Below, piece after piece: positions 42,728-51,272 of a stretch of 64,000 bases of DNA. Made by a program: the position numbers and the translations under genes. Positions within the stretch are counted from its first letter, which is position 1; each line of letters starts with the position of its first letter. Below the pieces are notes generated by a model. It was not told where the DNA came from. It did no database searches and was given only the letters and a program-made list of their open reading frames with translations. This stretch comes from Bradyrhizobium sp. 149 (GTDB lineage: Bacteria; Pseudomonadota; Alphaproteobacteria; Rhizobiales; Xanthobacteraceae): positions 496,001 to 560,000 of the forward strand of contig NZ_JADPKK010000023.1 of assembly GCF_023073915.1 (NCBI RefSeq), in the 5' to 3' direction.

Positions 42728-43729
42728 CTATTCCGCCTTGATGTCGGCGGCCTTCACGATTGGCCACCATTTCTCGGTCTCCGCCTTCTGGAAGGCTCCG
42801 AGCGCCGCGGGGGTTTGCTGATCGGGCGGAGGAATTTCCTGCCCCAATTCGCCAAAACGCTGCTTGACGGAAGCGTCGGCAAGCACGGTGACGATGGCCG
42901 CGTTGAGCTTCGTGACGATCTCCTTCGACGTGTTCTTCGGTGCCCAGAAGCCGTGCCAGTACGAGATGTAGAGACCGGGCAGCCCCGCCTCGTCGACCGT
43001 CGGGATATCGGGCGCGGACGCGAGCCGCGTCGGCGACGTCACTGCGAACGCCTTGATCGCACCGTTCTTGTAGTGCGGCAGCGAGTTCGAGGCCTGGTCG
43101 AACATGATGTCGATCTGCCCGGCCACGAGATCGATCATGGCGGGCCCCGCGCCGCGATACGGCACGAACTGGAAGTCGGTACCTGTCCTCTCCTTGAAGA
43201 AAACACCGGCAACGTGGGCACCCGTGCCGGCTCCGGCTGTGCCGGCAGTCGCCTTGCCGGGGTTGGCCTTCAGCCACGCGATCATCTCTTTCAGATTGTT
43301 GGCCTCGAGCGACTTCCGGCCGACGATGAGCTGCGTGCCCATTGCGATCGTCGCGACCGGTTCGAAATCGGCGATCACGTCATAGGGCAGCTTGAAGATC
43401 GCGCCGTTGAGCACATGCGTGCCCCAATGGCCGATCGTGATCGTGGTGCCATCAGGCGTTGCGCGTGCGACGCGGGCGCCGGCGATGCTGCCGGAGGCGC
43501 CGGCCACGTTCTCAACCACGATCGTCGTGCGTAGTTCGGCGGCGAAGCGTTCGGACAGGATGCGCGCCAGCGTGTCGGTCGGACCGCCCGCCGCGAACGG
43601 CACCACCAGGGTGATCGGGCGCGATGGCAACGGCTGGGCGCTCGCCGGAGCAGTCGACGCGGCACTTCCGATCAAGGCGCACATGATGACCATCACATGG
43701 CCGCGCAATCCGGCCCACAGCCCCCGCAT
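42728..43729 (-). CDS. tripartite tricarboxylate transporter receptor, Bug/TctC family
   Basis: 333 residues with a signal peptide cleaved near ASAQP. The mature protein starts SRPITLVVPFAAGGPTDTLARIL, the Bug family hallmark, then VVENVAGASGSIAGARVARATPDG, VATIAMGTQLIVGRKSLEANN and the FVPYRGAGPAMIDLVAGQIDIMFD segment. These are binding proteins for carboxylates, amides or other small anions. The TctA and TctB membrane partners are not in the window, so it is an orphan, as is common for Bug proteins. Ligand unknown. Confidence 0.92.
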   Translation of the reverse strand: MRGLWAGLRGHVMVIMCALIGSAASTAPASAQPLPSRPITLVVPFAAGGPTDTLARILSERFAAELRTTIVVENVAGASGSIAGARVARATPDGTTITIGHWGTHVLNGAIFKLPYDVIADFEPVATIAMGTQLIVGRKSLEANNLKEMIAWLKANPGKATAGTAGAGTGAHVAGVFFKERTGTDFQFVPYRGAGPAMIDLVAGQIDIMFDQASNSLPHYKNGAIKAFAVTSPTRLASAPDIPTVDEAGLPGLYISYWHGFWAPKNTSKEIVTKLNAAIVTVLADASVKQRFGELGQEIPPPDQQTPAALGAFQKAETEKWWPIVKAADIKAE

Positions 43730-43831
43730 CAGTCTCTCCCACCGTTTTTGCCGCCCGCATGTTGTCAGCGGGCTGGGGCCGAAGTGAACGCTGCCGGACG
43801 GGCAGAGGCAAGCCGGAAATTGGCGGAACGA

Positions 43832-46162
43832 CTATCCTGCCGCTCGCCTTGGCGTCAAATGGGTGGCGCTATCAGCCGGCGGCGCGATGTGCATCAAGAT
43901 GGTCTGGGTGGCGGATGCGACCTCGATGCCGTTCTGCTGGAAACGCTGCTTCATGCGGCGATTGAACTCGCGCTGCACCGGCCAGCGGCCGGCCTCGGTA
44001 CAGCGGATCTGGCCGACGATCGACACCATCGCGCCGTCGACCTTGTCGATGCCCCATAGCTCGAGATCGCCGCGGATCAGGCTGCGGAATTCCACCTCGT
44101 GGCGCATCTCGTCGACGATATCCTTGAGGATCTGACCGGCGCGGTCAGTGTCTTCCTTGTAGGCGACGTTGACGCTGACGGACGCATTGCCGGCGCCGCG
44201 GCTGGCATTGGTGATGGTCGTGACCGCACTGAACGGCACGATGTGCACGGCACCATCGCCGGCGCGGAGCCTGATCGTGCGGATCGAGACGTTCTCGACC
44301 ACGCCCGACAGCCCCGACACGCTGACGTTGTCGCCGACCTGGACGGTGTTCTCCAGCAGCAGGAACAGGCCGGTGATGAGGTCTTGCACCAGCTTTTGCG
44401 AACCGAAACCGATGGCGATGCCGACGATGCCGGCGCCCGCCAGCAGCGGCGCGACATTGACGCCGATCTCGCTGAGCGTCGTGAGGCCGACGACGGTGGC
44501 GATCACGCAAAGCAAGGCCGTCCGCAGCATCGGTTGAAAGGTCCGCAGCCGCGCGGCGCGGGCATAGTGCCCGTCGCGCGACAGCGAATTGATCTGGCGG
44601 TCCAGCAGCGCGTTGCTGGCTTCCCAGATCGCCGCGGCAATGAAAACGGCAAGGCCGATCGTCACCACCGCCGAGATCAGCCGGCTGCCGATCTGGCCGC
44701 CATAGAACCAGACGATGGCATCGACGCCCCAGACTTCGAGCACGGCCACCAGGCCGATGAAGGCGATCACGCCAGACACGATCTTGCGCAGCAGCGGCAG
44801 ATAGCGGTTGGCGCGGATCTCGAGGCCCGGAAAGCGCTGGAGTATTTCCGGCTTGATGCGGAAGCCGCGGTCGATCAGGCCCAGGGTAAGCATGATGGCA
44901 ACGCGCGTGATCAGCGCCACCAGGACGGTGCCGACGAAATATTGCAGCAGCAGCGAATAGCCATTGCGGATGTTCAGCGCCCACACCGCCCACAGCGCAA
45001 GGTCGAGCGCGATCGCAAGGTAGTGCCAGCCGCCCGCGACGCGGTTGCGCAGGCGCGCCGCGATCCCCTGCCGGTCGGCCGGCGCGCGGATGGCTTCGGC
45101 GACCTGGCGGCGGCATTGCAGGATGATGACGACGATGAAGAGATGCACGATCAGCATCACCATGCGCAAGAGCGCAGCATAGCCGGCGCGATGCAGGCCG
45201 AGCAGCAGCGCCACATTGGCAAAGGCGATGCCGGAGACGCCGACACCGACGATACGGCGCGCCCAGATCTCGACATAGGCAGCGGTTTCGGCCCTGGCCG
45301 GAAACAAGCCGAACGGTCCCGCCAGCGCGCGGACCACACAGATGAGCCCGCGCGAGAACGCATAGGCGTTGACGACGGCGAGGATCACGAGGCGGACGGT
45401 GGTGGGCTCGCCGATCTCGGTGCCGAGCAGCGCCGTGGCGACGCCGACAAAGACCAACACGGGTAGCAGTTCGAGCAGAAAGCGTCCGAGCACGAGGGGC
45501 AGCCGCAGCATGATTTGCCAGGCCCGCGCCAGGCTATGGCGGCGCCTGTACAATTCGGGCGCGGAGGTGACATCGGCGACCGATGACGGCGGATCGGCAA
45601 TGGGCAACACCTGCACCGGCAGACGCACCGTCTGCGGCATGCGCCCTTCCAGGAACGCGACGGGGCGCCGGATCAGACGGAACATCACCCATTCGGCGCA
45701 GAAAGCGGAGCCGAAAACCAAGGCGAGCTTCCAGGCGATCTCGATCAGGAGGTTGTAGGCCGCCGGATCGTTCGCGGTCCGCACGATCCAGTAGTAGAAC
45801 GCCGGGAAGTGCGTGAGCGTCCTGGCCATGTCGGCGACGTCTCGCGAAATTTCGCCGATCTCCTCAGACACGGTGAGCATGAGCTGCGCACCGAGGCCGT
45901 CGGCCGCGAGCGGGATCGGCGATTTTGGCTCGGGCGCGGGCTGCTGTGGACCAGACGCATTGGCGATCGCGCGCAGCGTGTCGATCATCTGCGCACGCTT
46001 CTTGTCGTCCTGGAGCGTCTCCAGCGCGCGCTTGGCCTCTTCGGGCGACAACGCGGCAGCGCCATGTGCCGCTGGCGCAGGCGGCTCGGCGCAGGCGCTG
46101 GAGAGAGATGAGATCGCGATGAAGAGCGCGGCGAGAAGCGCGGAGGCAAGCTTATGCGACAC
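43832..46162 (-). CDS. MscS-family mechanosensitive channel, large form with periplasmic N-terminus
   Basis: 776 residues from the GTG at 46162 (upstream AGGGA); the frame opens at 46225. A signal peptide (KLASALLAALFIAISSLSSAC) leads to a periplasmic Ala/Glu/Lys region, then about ten or more membrane helices. The MscS pore and vestibule lie at about 590-770: LLAGAGIVGIAIGFGSQKLVQDLITGLFLLLE is the pore helix TM3 region, split here for reading, followed by NTVQVGDNVSVSGLSGVVENVSIRTIRLR and a beta domain. Opens on membrane tension to release solutes during osmotic downshock. Relatives of this size (YbiO type) have the same layout. Stands alone. Confidence 0.93.
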   Translation of the reverse strand: MSHKLASALLAALFIAISSLSSACAEPPAPAAHGAAALSPEEAKRALETLQDDKKRAQMIDTLRAIANASGPQQPAPEPKSPIPLAADGLGAQLMLTVSEEIGEISRDVADMARTLTHFPAFYYWIVRTANDPAAYNLLIEIAWKLALVFGSAFCAEWVMFRLIRRPVAFLEGRMPQTVRLPVQVLPIADPPSSVADVTSAPELYRRRHSLARAWQIMLRLPLVLGRFLLELLPVLVFVGVATALLGTEIGEPTTVRLVILAVVNAYAFSRGLICVVRALAGPFGLFPARAETAAYVEIWARRIVGVGVSGIAFANVALLLGLHRAGYAALLRMVMLIVHLFIVVIILQCRRQVAEAIRAPADRQGIAARLRNRVAGGWHYLAIALDLALWAVWALNIRNGYSLLLQYFVGTVLVALITRVAIMLTLGLIDRGFRIKPEILQRFPGLEIRANRYLPLLRKIVSGVIAFIGLVAVLEVWGVDAIVWFYGGQIGSRLISAVVTIGLAVFIAAAIWEASNALLDRQINSLSRDGHYARAARLRTFQPMLRTALLCVIATVVGLTTLSEIGVNVAPLLAGAGIVGIAIGFGSQKLVQDLITGLFLLLENTVQVGDNVSVSGLSGVVENVSIRTIRLRAGDGAVHIVPFSAVTTITNASRGAGNASVSVNVAYKEDTDRAGQILKDIVDEMRHEVEFRSLIRGDLELWGIDKVDGAMVSIVGQIRCTEAGRWPVQREFNRRMKQRFQQNGIEVASATQTILMHIAPPADSATHLTPRRAAG

Positions 46163-46933
46163 GAGGGATTCCCTGGGAAAAATGAATGCGACGGCGACGT
46201 CGGGACCGTCACCGCCGAAGCACATGCATCATGTCGGATCGACGCTATTCGCCCGGGCGCTGTGTCGGAAGTTGGCCAAGGAGGCGACATTCTCTTGGCA
46301 TTTACCGCGGTGCAGGAAGCGGGAACCGCTGTCTCGAGACGTGACGTGCAGCGAATGGAATGCGCGCACGCGCAAAACCTCTCCCGTCATTCCGGGAGTC
46401 GGCCCGGAATGACGGCGATGAGGAGGAGAGAAGCAGGATGTCAAGAGCGCCTGTTGCGGCGGCCTCGTCACGGCCATCCGACATGATCGATGTGATGCAA
46501 AATACAGCGCCGGGCAGGTAGGGGCTTTGCCTTACTGATGCAGCCCACTAGACCTGGACCCGGCGTGCCGTTCGCGGTTTCTGCCGCTATGCGATAGTCC
46601 GAACGAGCTCCATCGCACTTAACGCGGCTGGATCTGCGGAGGTGGTGTCATAGACCTCCCCTTGCTCTTGATGTGGACGTTGCGCGTCGCGTATTCGCGA
46701 CCGTTGGGATGGTCCTCCCGTGGTACAAAACTGTCAAGCGGGATCGACCGCCTGAGGTATCACATTTGAGGCCGCCGCCAATGTAGAGCCCTTCTGGTCC
46801 CTGATGGAACGCGGCTACTGAGAGTTTGGGATGACGACATCCTGCCCCTGTTTTGCCCGACGGGTCAAACGGTTTCGTTAAATCCGCAAGCGCCGGGGCC
46901 GTGCCGTCAAGTCATTGATTTCGCTATCCTCGG
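46163..46933. other. 770-base intergenic region with one palindromic repeat
   Basis: No credible gene. The part near 46163 is the leader of the MscS-type gene. The middle contains the palindrome listed at 46384-46415. The rest, up to the ppk2 stop at 46934, has moderate GC and an unexpected stretch (about 46500-46900) that does not resemble coding DNA, with no clear terminator for ppk2. Confidence 0.5.
46384..46415. repeat. palindromic repeat unit
   Basis: CCGTCATTCCGGG and CCCGGAATGACGG are perfect 13-base inverted arms around a 6-base loop. The wording GTCATTCCGGG is common in short intergenic repeats of many proteobacteria. It could act as a hairpin in transcripts from either strand. Confidence 0.7.
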
Positions 46934-47896
46934 CTACTGTGCATGGGGTTGTTTTCGCGCTTTTTGTTTTCGTGCTCGCTTCTTGCCCGCCTTCTCCTCT
47001 TTCTCCAGCGCCTTGCGCACCTCGTCGAACTCGCCCTGCGAGGCCTTGTCCGCGTGAGGGAAGCGCAGATCGAGCTTTTCGAGCGCCGCGACGATGGCCG
47101 ACCCGATCACGACGCGCGCGAACCATTTGTGGTCTGCCGGCACGACATACCACGGCGCATGAGACCCTGCCGTGTGCCGGACGATGTCCTGATAAACCGC
47201 CTGGTAGCGCGGCCACAGCGCGCGCTCCTTGATGTCCTCCATGGAGAACTTCCACTGCTTGGACGGATCCTCCAGCCGGTCCAGGAAGCGCTCGCGCTGC
47301 TCGTCCTTGGAGAGATTGAGGAAGAATTTCAGCACCACGGTGCCGTTGCGCGACAGATAGCGCTCGAAGGCGGAGATGTCCTCGAACCGCTCTTTCCAGA
47401 TGTTCTTGGTGACGAGCTTTGCCGGCAGCTTCTCCTTGGCGAGGATCTCCGGATGCACGCGCGTCACCAGGCATTCCTCGTAATGGGAACGGTTGAAGAT
47501 ACCGATATGGCCGCGCTCGGGCAGCGCGACCGCATGGCGCCAGAGGAAATCGTGGTCGAGCTCCTTGCTGCTCGGCGCCTTGAAGGCACTGACCTGGCAG
47601 CCCTGCGGATTGATGCCCTCGAAGATCGCCTTGATGGCAGAATCCTTGCCGCCGGCGTCCATCGCCTGGAACACGATCAGCACCGACCAGCGATCCTGGG
47701 CGTAGAGCTTCTCCTGAAAATCGATCAGCCGCTTCTTGTTGGCGTCGAGAATGTCCTGCGCCTTCTCCTTGTCGAGGTCGCCCTTCTCGTTGGTCTTGTG
47801 GTCCTTGAGATGAAACTTGCCCGAACCGTCGTAGCGGAATGGCGTGATGTAGCGATCAAGCTCCTGGGCGAGCGATTTGGACGGCTTCTTGCTCAT
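46934..47896 (-). CDS. ppk2: polyphosphate kinase 2 family protein
   Basis: 320 residues. A PPK2 core with Walker A-like VLIVFQAMDAGGKDSAIKAIF (GGKD), GINPQGCQVSAFKAPSSKELDHDFLWRH, Walker B-like GIFNRSHYEECLVTRVHPE and the lid ERFLDRLEDPSKQWKFS. The C-terminal tail is Lys/Arg-rich (KKRARKQKARKQ), likely to bind polyphosphate or nucleic acid. PPK2 enzymes use polyphosphate to phosphorylate nucleotides (ADP/GDP, or AMP), and the usual role is nucleotide energy buffering. The start at 47896 overlaps the end of the LivM-type gene by 41 bases, so it is the last gene of that operon. Class (I, II or III) is not assigned. Confidence 0.92.
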   Translation of the reverse strand: MSKKPSKSLAQELDRYITPFRYDGSGKFHLKDHKTNEKGDLDKEKAQDILDANKKRLIDFQEKLYAQDRWSVLIVFQAMDAGGKDSAIKAIFEGINPQGCQVSAFKAPSSKELDHDFLWRHAVALPERGHIGIFNRSHYEECLVTRVHPEILAKEKLPAKLVTKNIWKERFEDISAFERYLSRNGTVVLKFFLNLSKDEQRERFLDRLEDPSKQWKFSMEDIKERALWPRYQAVYQDIVRHTAGSHAPWYVVPADHKWFARVVIGSAIVAALEKLDLRFPHADKASQGEFDEVRKALEKEEKAGKKRARKQKARKQPHAQ

Positions 47897-48875
47897 GAGC
47901 GCGGGGCACCTTGCGTTGCGGCTTCAATCGGTCGAGCAAGCTACCAAGGATCCCCTTGGGAAGGAATATGATGAAAAGCACGAGCAACACGCCATAGACG
48001 AGATTGTCCCAGCCGACCGCCTTGGTGCCAAATCCGATGCGCAAGGTCTCGGCCAGCAGAATCGTAATGACGGCGCCGAAGGTCGGGCCGAGCGAGACGA
48101 ACAGGCCGCCGACGATGGCTGCGAACACCATCTGGAGCGACACCGCGATGCCGCTGACGGTGTCGGGCGTGATGAACATCTGGTACTGGCAGTAGATCGC
48201 GCCGGCCAGTGCCGTCATCAGCGCGCTGAGCAGCGTGATCTTCAGCTTCTCCGCGGTCACGTCGACGCCGGCTGCGGCCGCAGCGTCCTCGTCCTCCGAG
48301 ATCGCCTCCAGCGCGTAGCGAGCCATGCTACGATCGACCCAGTGCCAGACCATGATGCCGAAAAGCCAGACCCCGAGCGCGATCAGATACCAGGTGATCT
48401 TGTCGTCGAATTGCAGCGCCCAGAGCTTGTCGCCCGGGGCCCGGTTCGGCGTATAGCCGAGCGAGCCGCCAGTGTAGTCGCGCGTCGCCGTGATGACCTG
48501 GAGCACGATGCCGGAGAGCGCGAGCGTCACCAGCACGAAATAGTGCCCGGTGATGCGGAAGCGGAAACAGGGATAGCCCACGATCAGCGCCAGCGCGCCG
48601 GCCGCGACCATGCCGATGGGGATGCCGATCCAGGGCGACCATCCCAGGTGATTCCAGAGCAGTGCGGTGACATAGGCGCCTATTCCCATGAAACCGCCAT
48701 GGCCGAGCGAGACGAGGCCGAACCGCCCCATCATCGACCACGACGTATAGGCGAACGACCAGATCAGGATCAGCACCAGGATGTGCAGATGATAGGGATC
48801 GCGATAGACGAAGGGCAGCGCGACCAGCGCCGCCAGTCCGATCCCCCAAGCTGCAAGTCGCCCCTGCCCCATCAT
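47856..48875 (-). CDS. livM: ABC transporter permease, LivM type (second system)
   Basis: 339 residues from the ATG at 48875 (MMGQGRLAAWG); the ATG overlaps the LivH stop by 4 bases. About nine membrane helices; RFGLVSLGHGGFMGIGAYVTAL carries the LivM FGxxSLGHGGF loop, and CFRFRITGHYFVLVTLALSG, LLSALMTALAGAIYCQYQ, GGLFVSLGPTFGAVITILL and the ending FLPKGILGSLLDR follow. A cytoplasmic C-terminal tail (PQRKVPRAHEQEAVQIARPGA) overlaps the start of ppk2 by 41 bases, an unusually long overlap. Partner of the LivH-type protein. Confidence 0.92.
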   Translation of the reverse strand: MMGQGRLAAWGIGLAALVALPFVYRDPYHLHILVLILIWSFAYTSWSMMGRFGLVSLGHGGFMGIGAYVTALLWNHLGWSPWIGIPIGMVAAGALALIVGYPCFRFRITGHYFVLVTLALSGIVLQVITATRDYTGGSLGYTPNRAPGDKLWALQFDDKITWYLIALGVWLFGIMVWHWVDRSMARYALEAISEDEDAAAAAGVDVTAEKLKITLLSALMTALAGAIYCQYQMFITPDTVSGIAVSLQMVFAAIVGGLFVSLGPTFGAVITILLAETLRIGFGTKAVGWDNLVYGVLLVLFIIFLPKGILGSLLDRLKPQRKVPRAHEQEAVQIARPGA

Positions 48876-49753
48876 CGGCGCCTCGCAAGCAGGCCCGCGG
48901 GCCGGATGAACATCATGACGATGAAGAAGGCGAAGGCGAGCACGTAACCCCATTCGAGGTCTGAAAACAGCCCGCCGAGCGAAATGATCTCGGCGAAGAC
49001 GAAGGCCGCGATGAAGCCGCCAATGAAATTGCCGAGGCCGCCGAGCACGCAGATCAGGAAGGTGATCGGCCCGAACGACAGGCCGACGAAGGGATGCACG
49101 TCATATTGCAGCACCAGCAGGCAGGCGGCGAGCCCGGCCAGTCCGCCGCCGATCGCGGATGTAATGAGATAGATCCGCTTGGTATCAACGCCCATCAGCG
49201 CCATGATCTGCCGGTCCTGCGAGATCGCCCGGATCGCGGTGCCGGTGAAGGTCCGCGTCATGAACAGATAGACCGCGACCATGCCGACCAGTGCGGCCAG
49301 GAAGGACAGAAGTCGCGCGTAGCTGAAATTCATGTCGCCGAAGGCGAGCACCGGCAAGCGGATGCCGAGATTGCGGAAGTCGATGCCGAAGGCGACGGTG
49401 GCAAAGCTCTGGAGCACGAACAGCACCCCGCCGGTCGCGAGCAACTGGTTGATCGGCGGCGCAGTGAGCAGCGGCGCGATCACGAGGTAATGCAGCGCCG
49501 CGCCGAGCAACGCGACCAGCAGGATGGTGAGCGGCGCGGCGACGAAATAGCTGAGGCCGTAAGACTGCACCAGGAAGTACATGGCGTACATGCCGATCAT
49601 CACCAGCTCGGCATAGCAGATCCAGGTCACGTCGATGACGCCGAAGATCAAATTGAGCCCGAGCGCGAGCAGCGCCAGCACGCCGCCGAGCAGGATGCCG
49701 TTGATCACGGCCTCCATCAGGTAGATGTCGAAGATATCGAAAAATGCCTGCAT
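48872..49753 (-). CDS. livH: ABC transporter permease, LivH type (second system)
   Basis: 293 residues from the ATG at 49753 (MQAFFDIFDIYLMEA); the open frame extends to 49852 in the upstream gene's territory. LMEAVINGILLGGVLALLALGLNLIFGVIDVTWICYAELVMIG is the LivH start, split here for reading, although the usual NxSHG is replaced by WICYAEL. FLICVLGGLGNFIGGFIAAF and FIRPAGLLARRR end the protein. Starts 13 bases after the livF stop. Confidence 0.9.
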   Translation of the reverse strand: MQAFFDIFDIYLMEAVINGILLGGVLALLALGLNLIFGVIDVTWICYAELVMIGMYAMYFLVQSYGLSYFVAAPLTILLVALLGAALHYLVIAPLLTAPPINQLLATGGVLFVLQSFATVAFGIDFRNLGIRLPVLAFGDMNFSYARLLSFLAALVGMVAVYLFMTRTFTGTAIRAISQDRQIMALMGVDTKRIYLITSAIGGGLAGLAACLLVLQYDVHPFVGLSFGPITFLICVLGGLGNFIGGFIAAFVFAEIISLGGLFSDLEWGYVLAFAFFIVMMFIRPAGLLARRR

Positions 49754-49766
49754 GCCCGCCTGAACC

Positions 49767-50474
49767 TCACACCCCGAGATACGCTTCCTTGACCGTGTCG
49801 CTCGCCAGCATCTCGGCGGAGGTGCCTGAGGACCTGATCGAGCCCGCCTCAATCAGGTAGGCGCGATCAACCACTTTCAGCACCTGCTGCACATTCTGCT
49901 CGACGATCAGCACGGTCAGCCCGCTGGCACGGATCCGCTTCACCAGCTCGAACACCTGCTGCACCACCACCGGCGCCAGCCCCGCCGACGGCTCGTCGAG
50001 CAGCAGCAGCTTTGGATTCGACATCAGGGCGCGGCCGATCGCGCACATCTGCTGCTCGCCACCGGACATGGTGCCGGCCATCTGGTGACGGCGCTCCTTC
50101 AGGCGCGGAAACAGGTCGAACACGACGTCCAACCGCTCGGCATAGTGGTCGCGCGCCTCCTTCATGAAGGCACCCATCTTGAGATTGTCGTCGACCGAGA
50201 GCTGCGGAAACAGCCGCCGGTTCTCCGGGACATGCGCGATCCCGAGACTCACGATCTTGTGCGGCGGCGTGGCAACGACGTCGACGGCTTCCATTCTGAT
50301 CGACCCGCGGGAGGGGCGGATCAGGCCGGAGATGACGCGCATCAAGGTGGTCTTGCCGGCGCCGTTGGGCCCGATGACGCCCACAGCCTCACCCGCCTTC
50401 ACGTCGAGATTGACGTCGAACAGTGCCTGGAACGTGCCATAGCCGGCGTTGACGGCGCGAAGCTCCAGCATCAT
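49767..50474 (-). CDS. livF: ABC transporter ATPase, LivF type
   Basis: 235 residues, normal LivF length. LRAVNAGYGTFQALFDVNLDV at the start, Walker A GPNGAGKTT, IVSLGIAHVPENRRLFPQLSV (Q-loop region), signature MSGGEQQMCAIGRAL, Walker B LLLLDEPSAGLAP and VEQNVQQVLKVVDRAYLIE with the switch Gln/His. The start overlaps the livG stop by 4 bases. Pairs with LivG. Confidence 0.95.
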   Translation of the reverse strand: MMLELRAVNAGYGTFQALFDVNLDVKAGEAVGVIGPNGAGKTTLMRVISGLIRPSRGSIRMEAVDVVATPPHKIVSLGIAHVPENRRLFPQLSVDDNLKMGAFMKEARDHYAERLDVVFDLFPRLKERRHQMAGTMSGGEQQMCAIGRALMSNPKLLLLDEPSAGLAPVVVQQVFELVKRIRASGLTVLIVEQNVQQVLKVVDRAYLIEAGSIRSSGTSAEMLASDTVKEAYLGV

Positions 50475-51241
50475 TGCACTCCCGCGCGGCGGCGCGCTGC
50501 AGCGGCCGCGGCCTGCGTGATCTCGGCATCGGTGCCGAGATAGACCTCGATGACGCGAGGATCGCCGGCAACGGCACTCGGCAAGCCTTCCGAGATCTTC
50601 TCGCCGTGATCGAGCACCATGACGCGATCGACGACGCGCATCAGCACGCCCATGATGTGCTCGACCCAGATGATGGTGATGCCGAGTTCGTCGCGGATGT
50701 TGCGCAGCATGTCGGCGGCCTGACCCATCTCGGCCTCGTCGAGACCGCCGAGGCTCTCGTCGGCCAGCAGAAGTTTTGGCGCGGTGGCGAGCGCTTTCGC
50801 CAGTTCGAGCTTTTTCAGGCCGGCGGCGCCGAGGCCATCGACGCTGGCATGGCGATCGGTCGGCAGGCCGACCATCGCCAGCGATCGCTCCGCCGCCTCC
50901 TCGGCTCTGGCACGGCTGTGGCGGCCCTGGCCGTAGAATCCGGCGAGCGCGACGTTCTCGAAGATCGTCAAGCGACGGAATGGCCGCGGGATCTGGAAGG
51001 TGCGACCGATGCCGCTGTTGATGATCCGGTGCGGCGGAAGGCCTGCGATCTCGGAGCCGCCGAACAGGATCGAACCGGACGTCGGCGCCAGCGTGCCCGA
51101 GAGCATATTGAAGATCGTACTCTTGCCCGAGCCGTTGGGACCGATCAGGCCGAGGATCTCGCCCTGATCGACTTTGAACGACACGTTGTTGACGGCAGTG
51201 AAGCCACCAAACCGCTTCAACAGCCCGCTGACTTCCAGCAC
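50471..51241 (-). CDS. livG: ABC transporter ATPase, LivG type
   Basis: 256 residues. VSGLLKRFGGFTAVNNVSFKV, Walker A GPNGSGKST, IINSGIGRTFQIPRPFRRLT (Q-loop), LivG-type signature LGAAGLKKLELAKALA, LLLADESLGGLDEAEM (Walker B, with Ser in place of Pro after Glu) and IWVEHIMGVLMRVVDRVMVLDHG (switch His). It is the first ATPase gene of the operon, 31 bases after the binding-protein gene. LivG and LivF here are separate proteins, unlike the fused pair of the first cluster. Confidence 0.95.
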   Translation of the reverse strand: MLEVSGLLKRFGGFTAVNNVSFKVDQGEILGLIGPNGSGKSTIFNMLSGTLAPTSGSILFGGSEIAGLPPHRIINSGIGRTFQIPRPFRRLTIFENVALAGFYGQGRHSRARAEEAAERSLAMVGLPTDRHASVDGLGAAGLKKLELAKALATAPKLLLADESLGGLDEAEMGQAADMLRNIRDELGITIIWVEHIMGVLMRVVDRVMVLDHGEKISEGLPSAVAGDPRVIEVYLGTDAEITQAAAAAARRRAGVQ

Positions 51242-51272
51242 CGTCCCGCTCTCCTTGCTTCGCGTATTTGCG

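Noticed and set aside
44099..45466. 455-residue plus-strand ORF opposite the MscS gene
   Set aside because: Asp/His/Arg-rich mirror frame without motifs or ribosome site.
46500..46933. Possible insertion sequence remnant in the gap before ppk2
   Set aside because: No transposase fragment or terminal repeats are visible; I could not tell it from ordinary decayed intergenic DNA.
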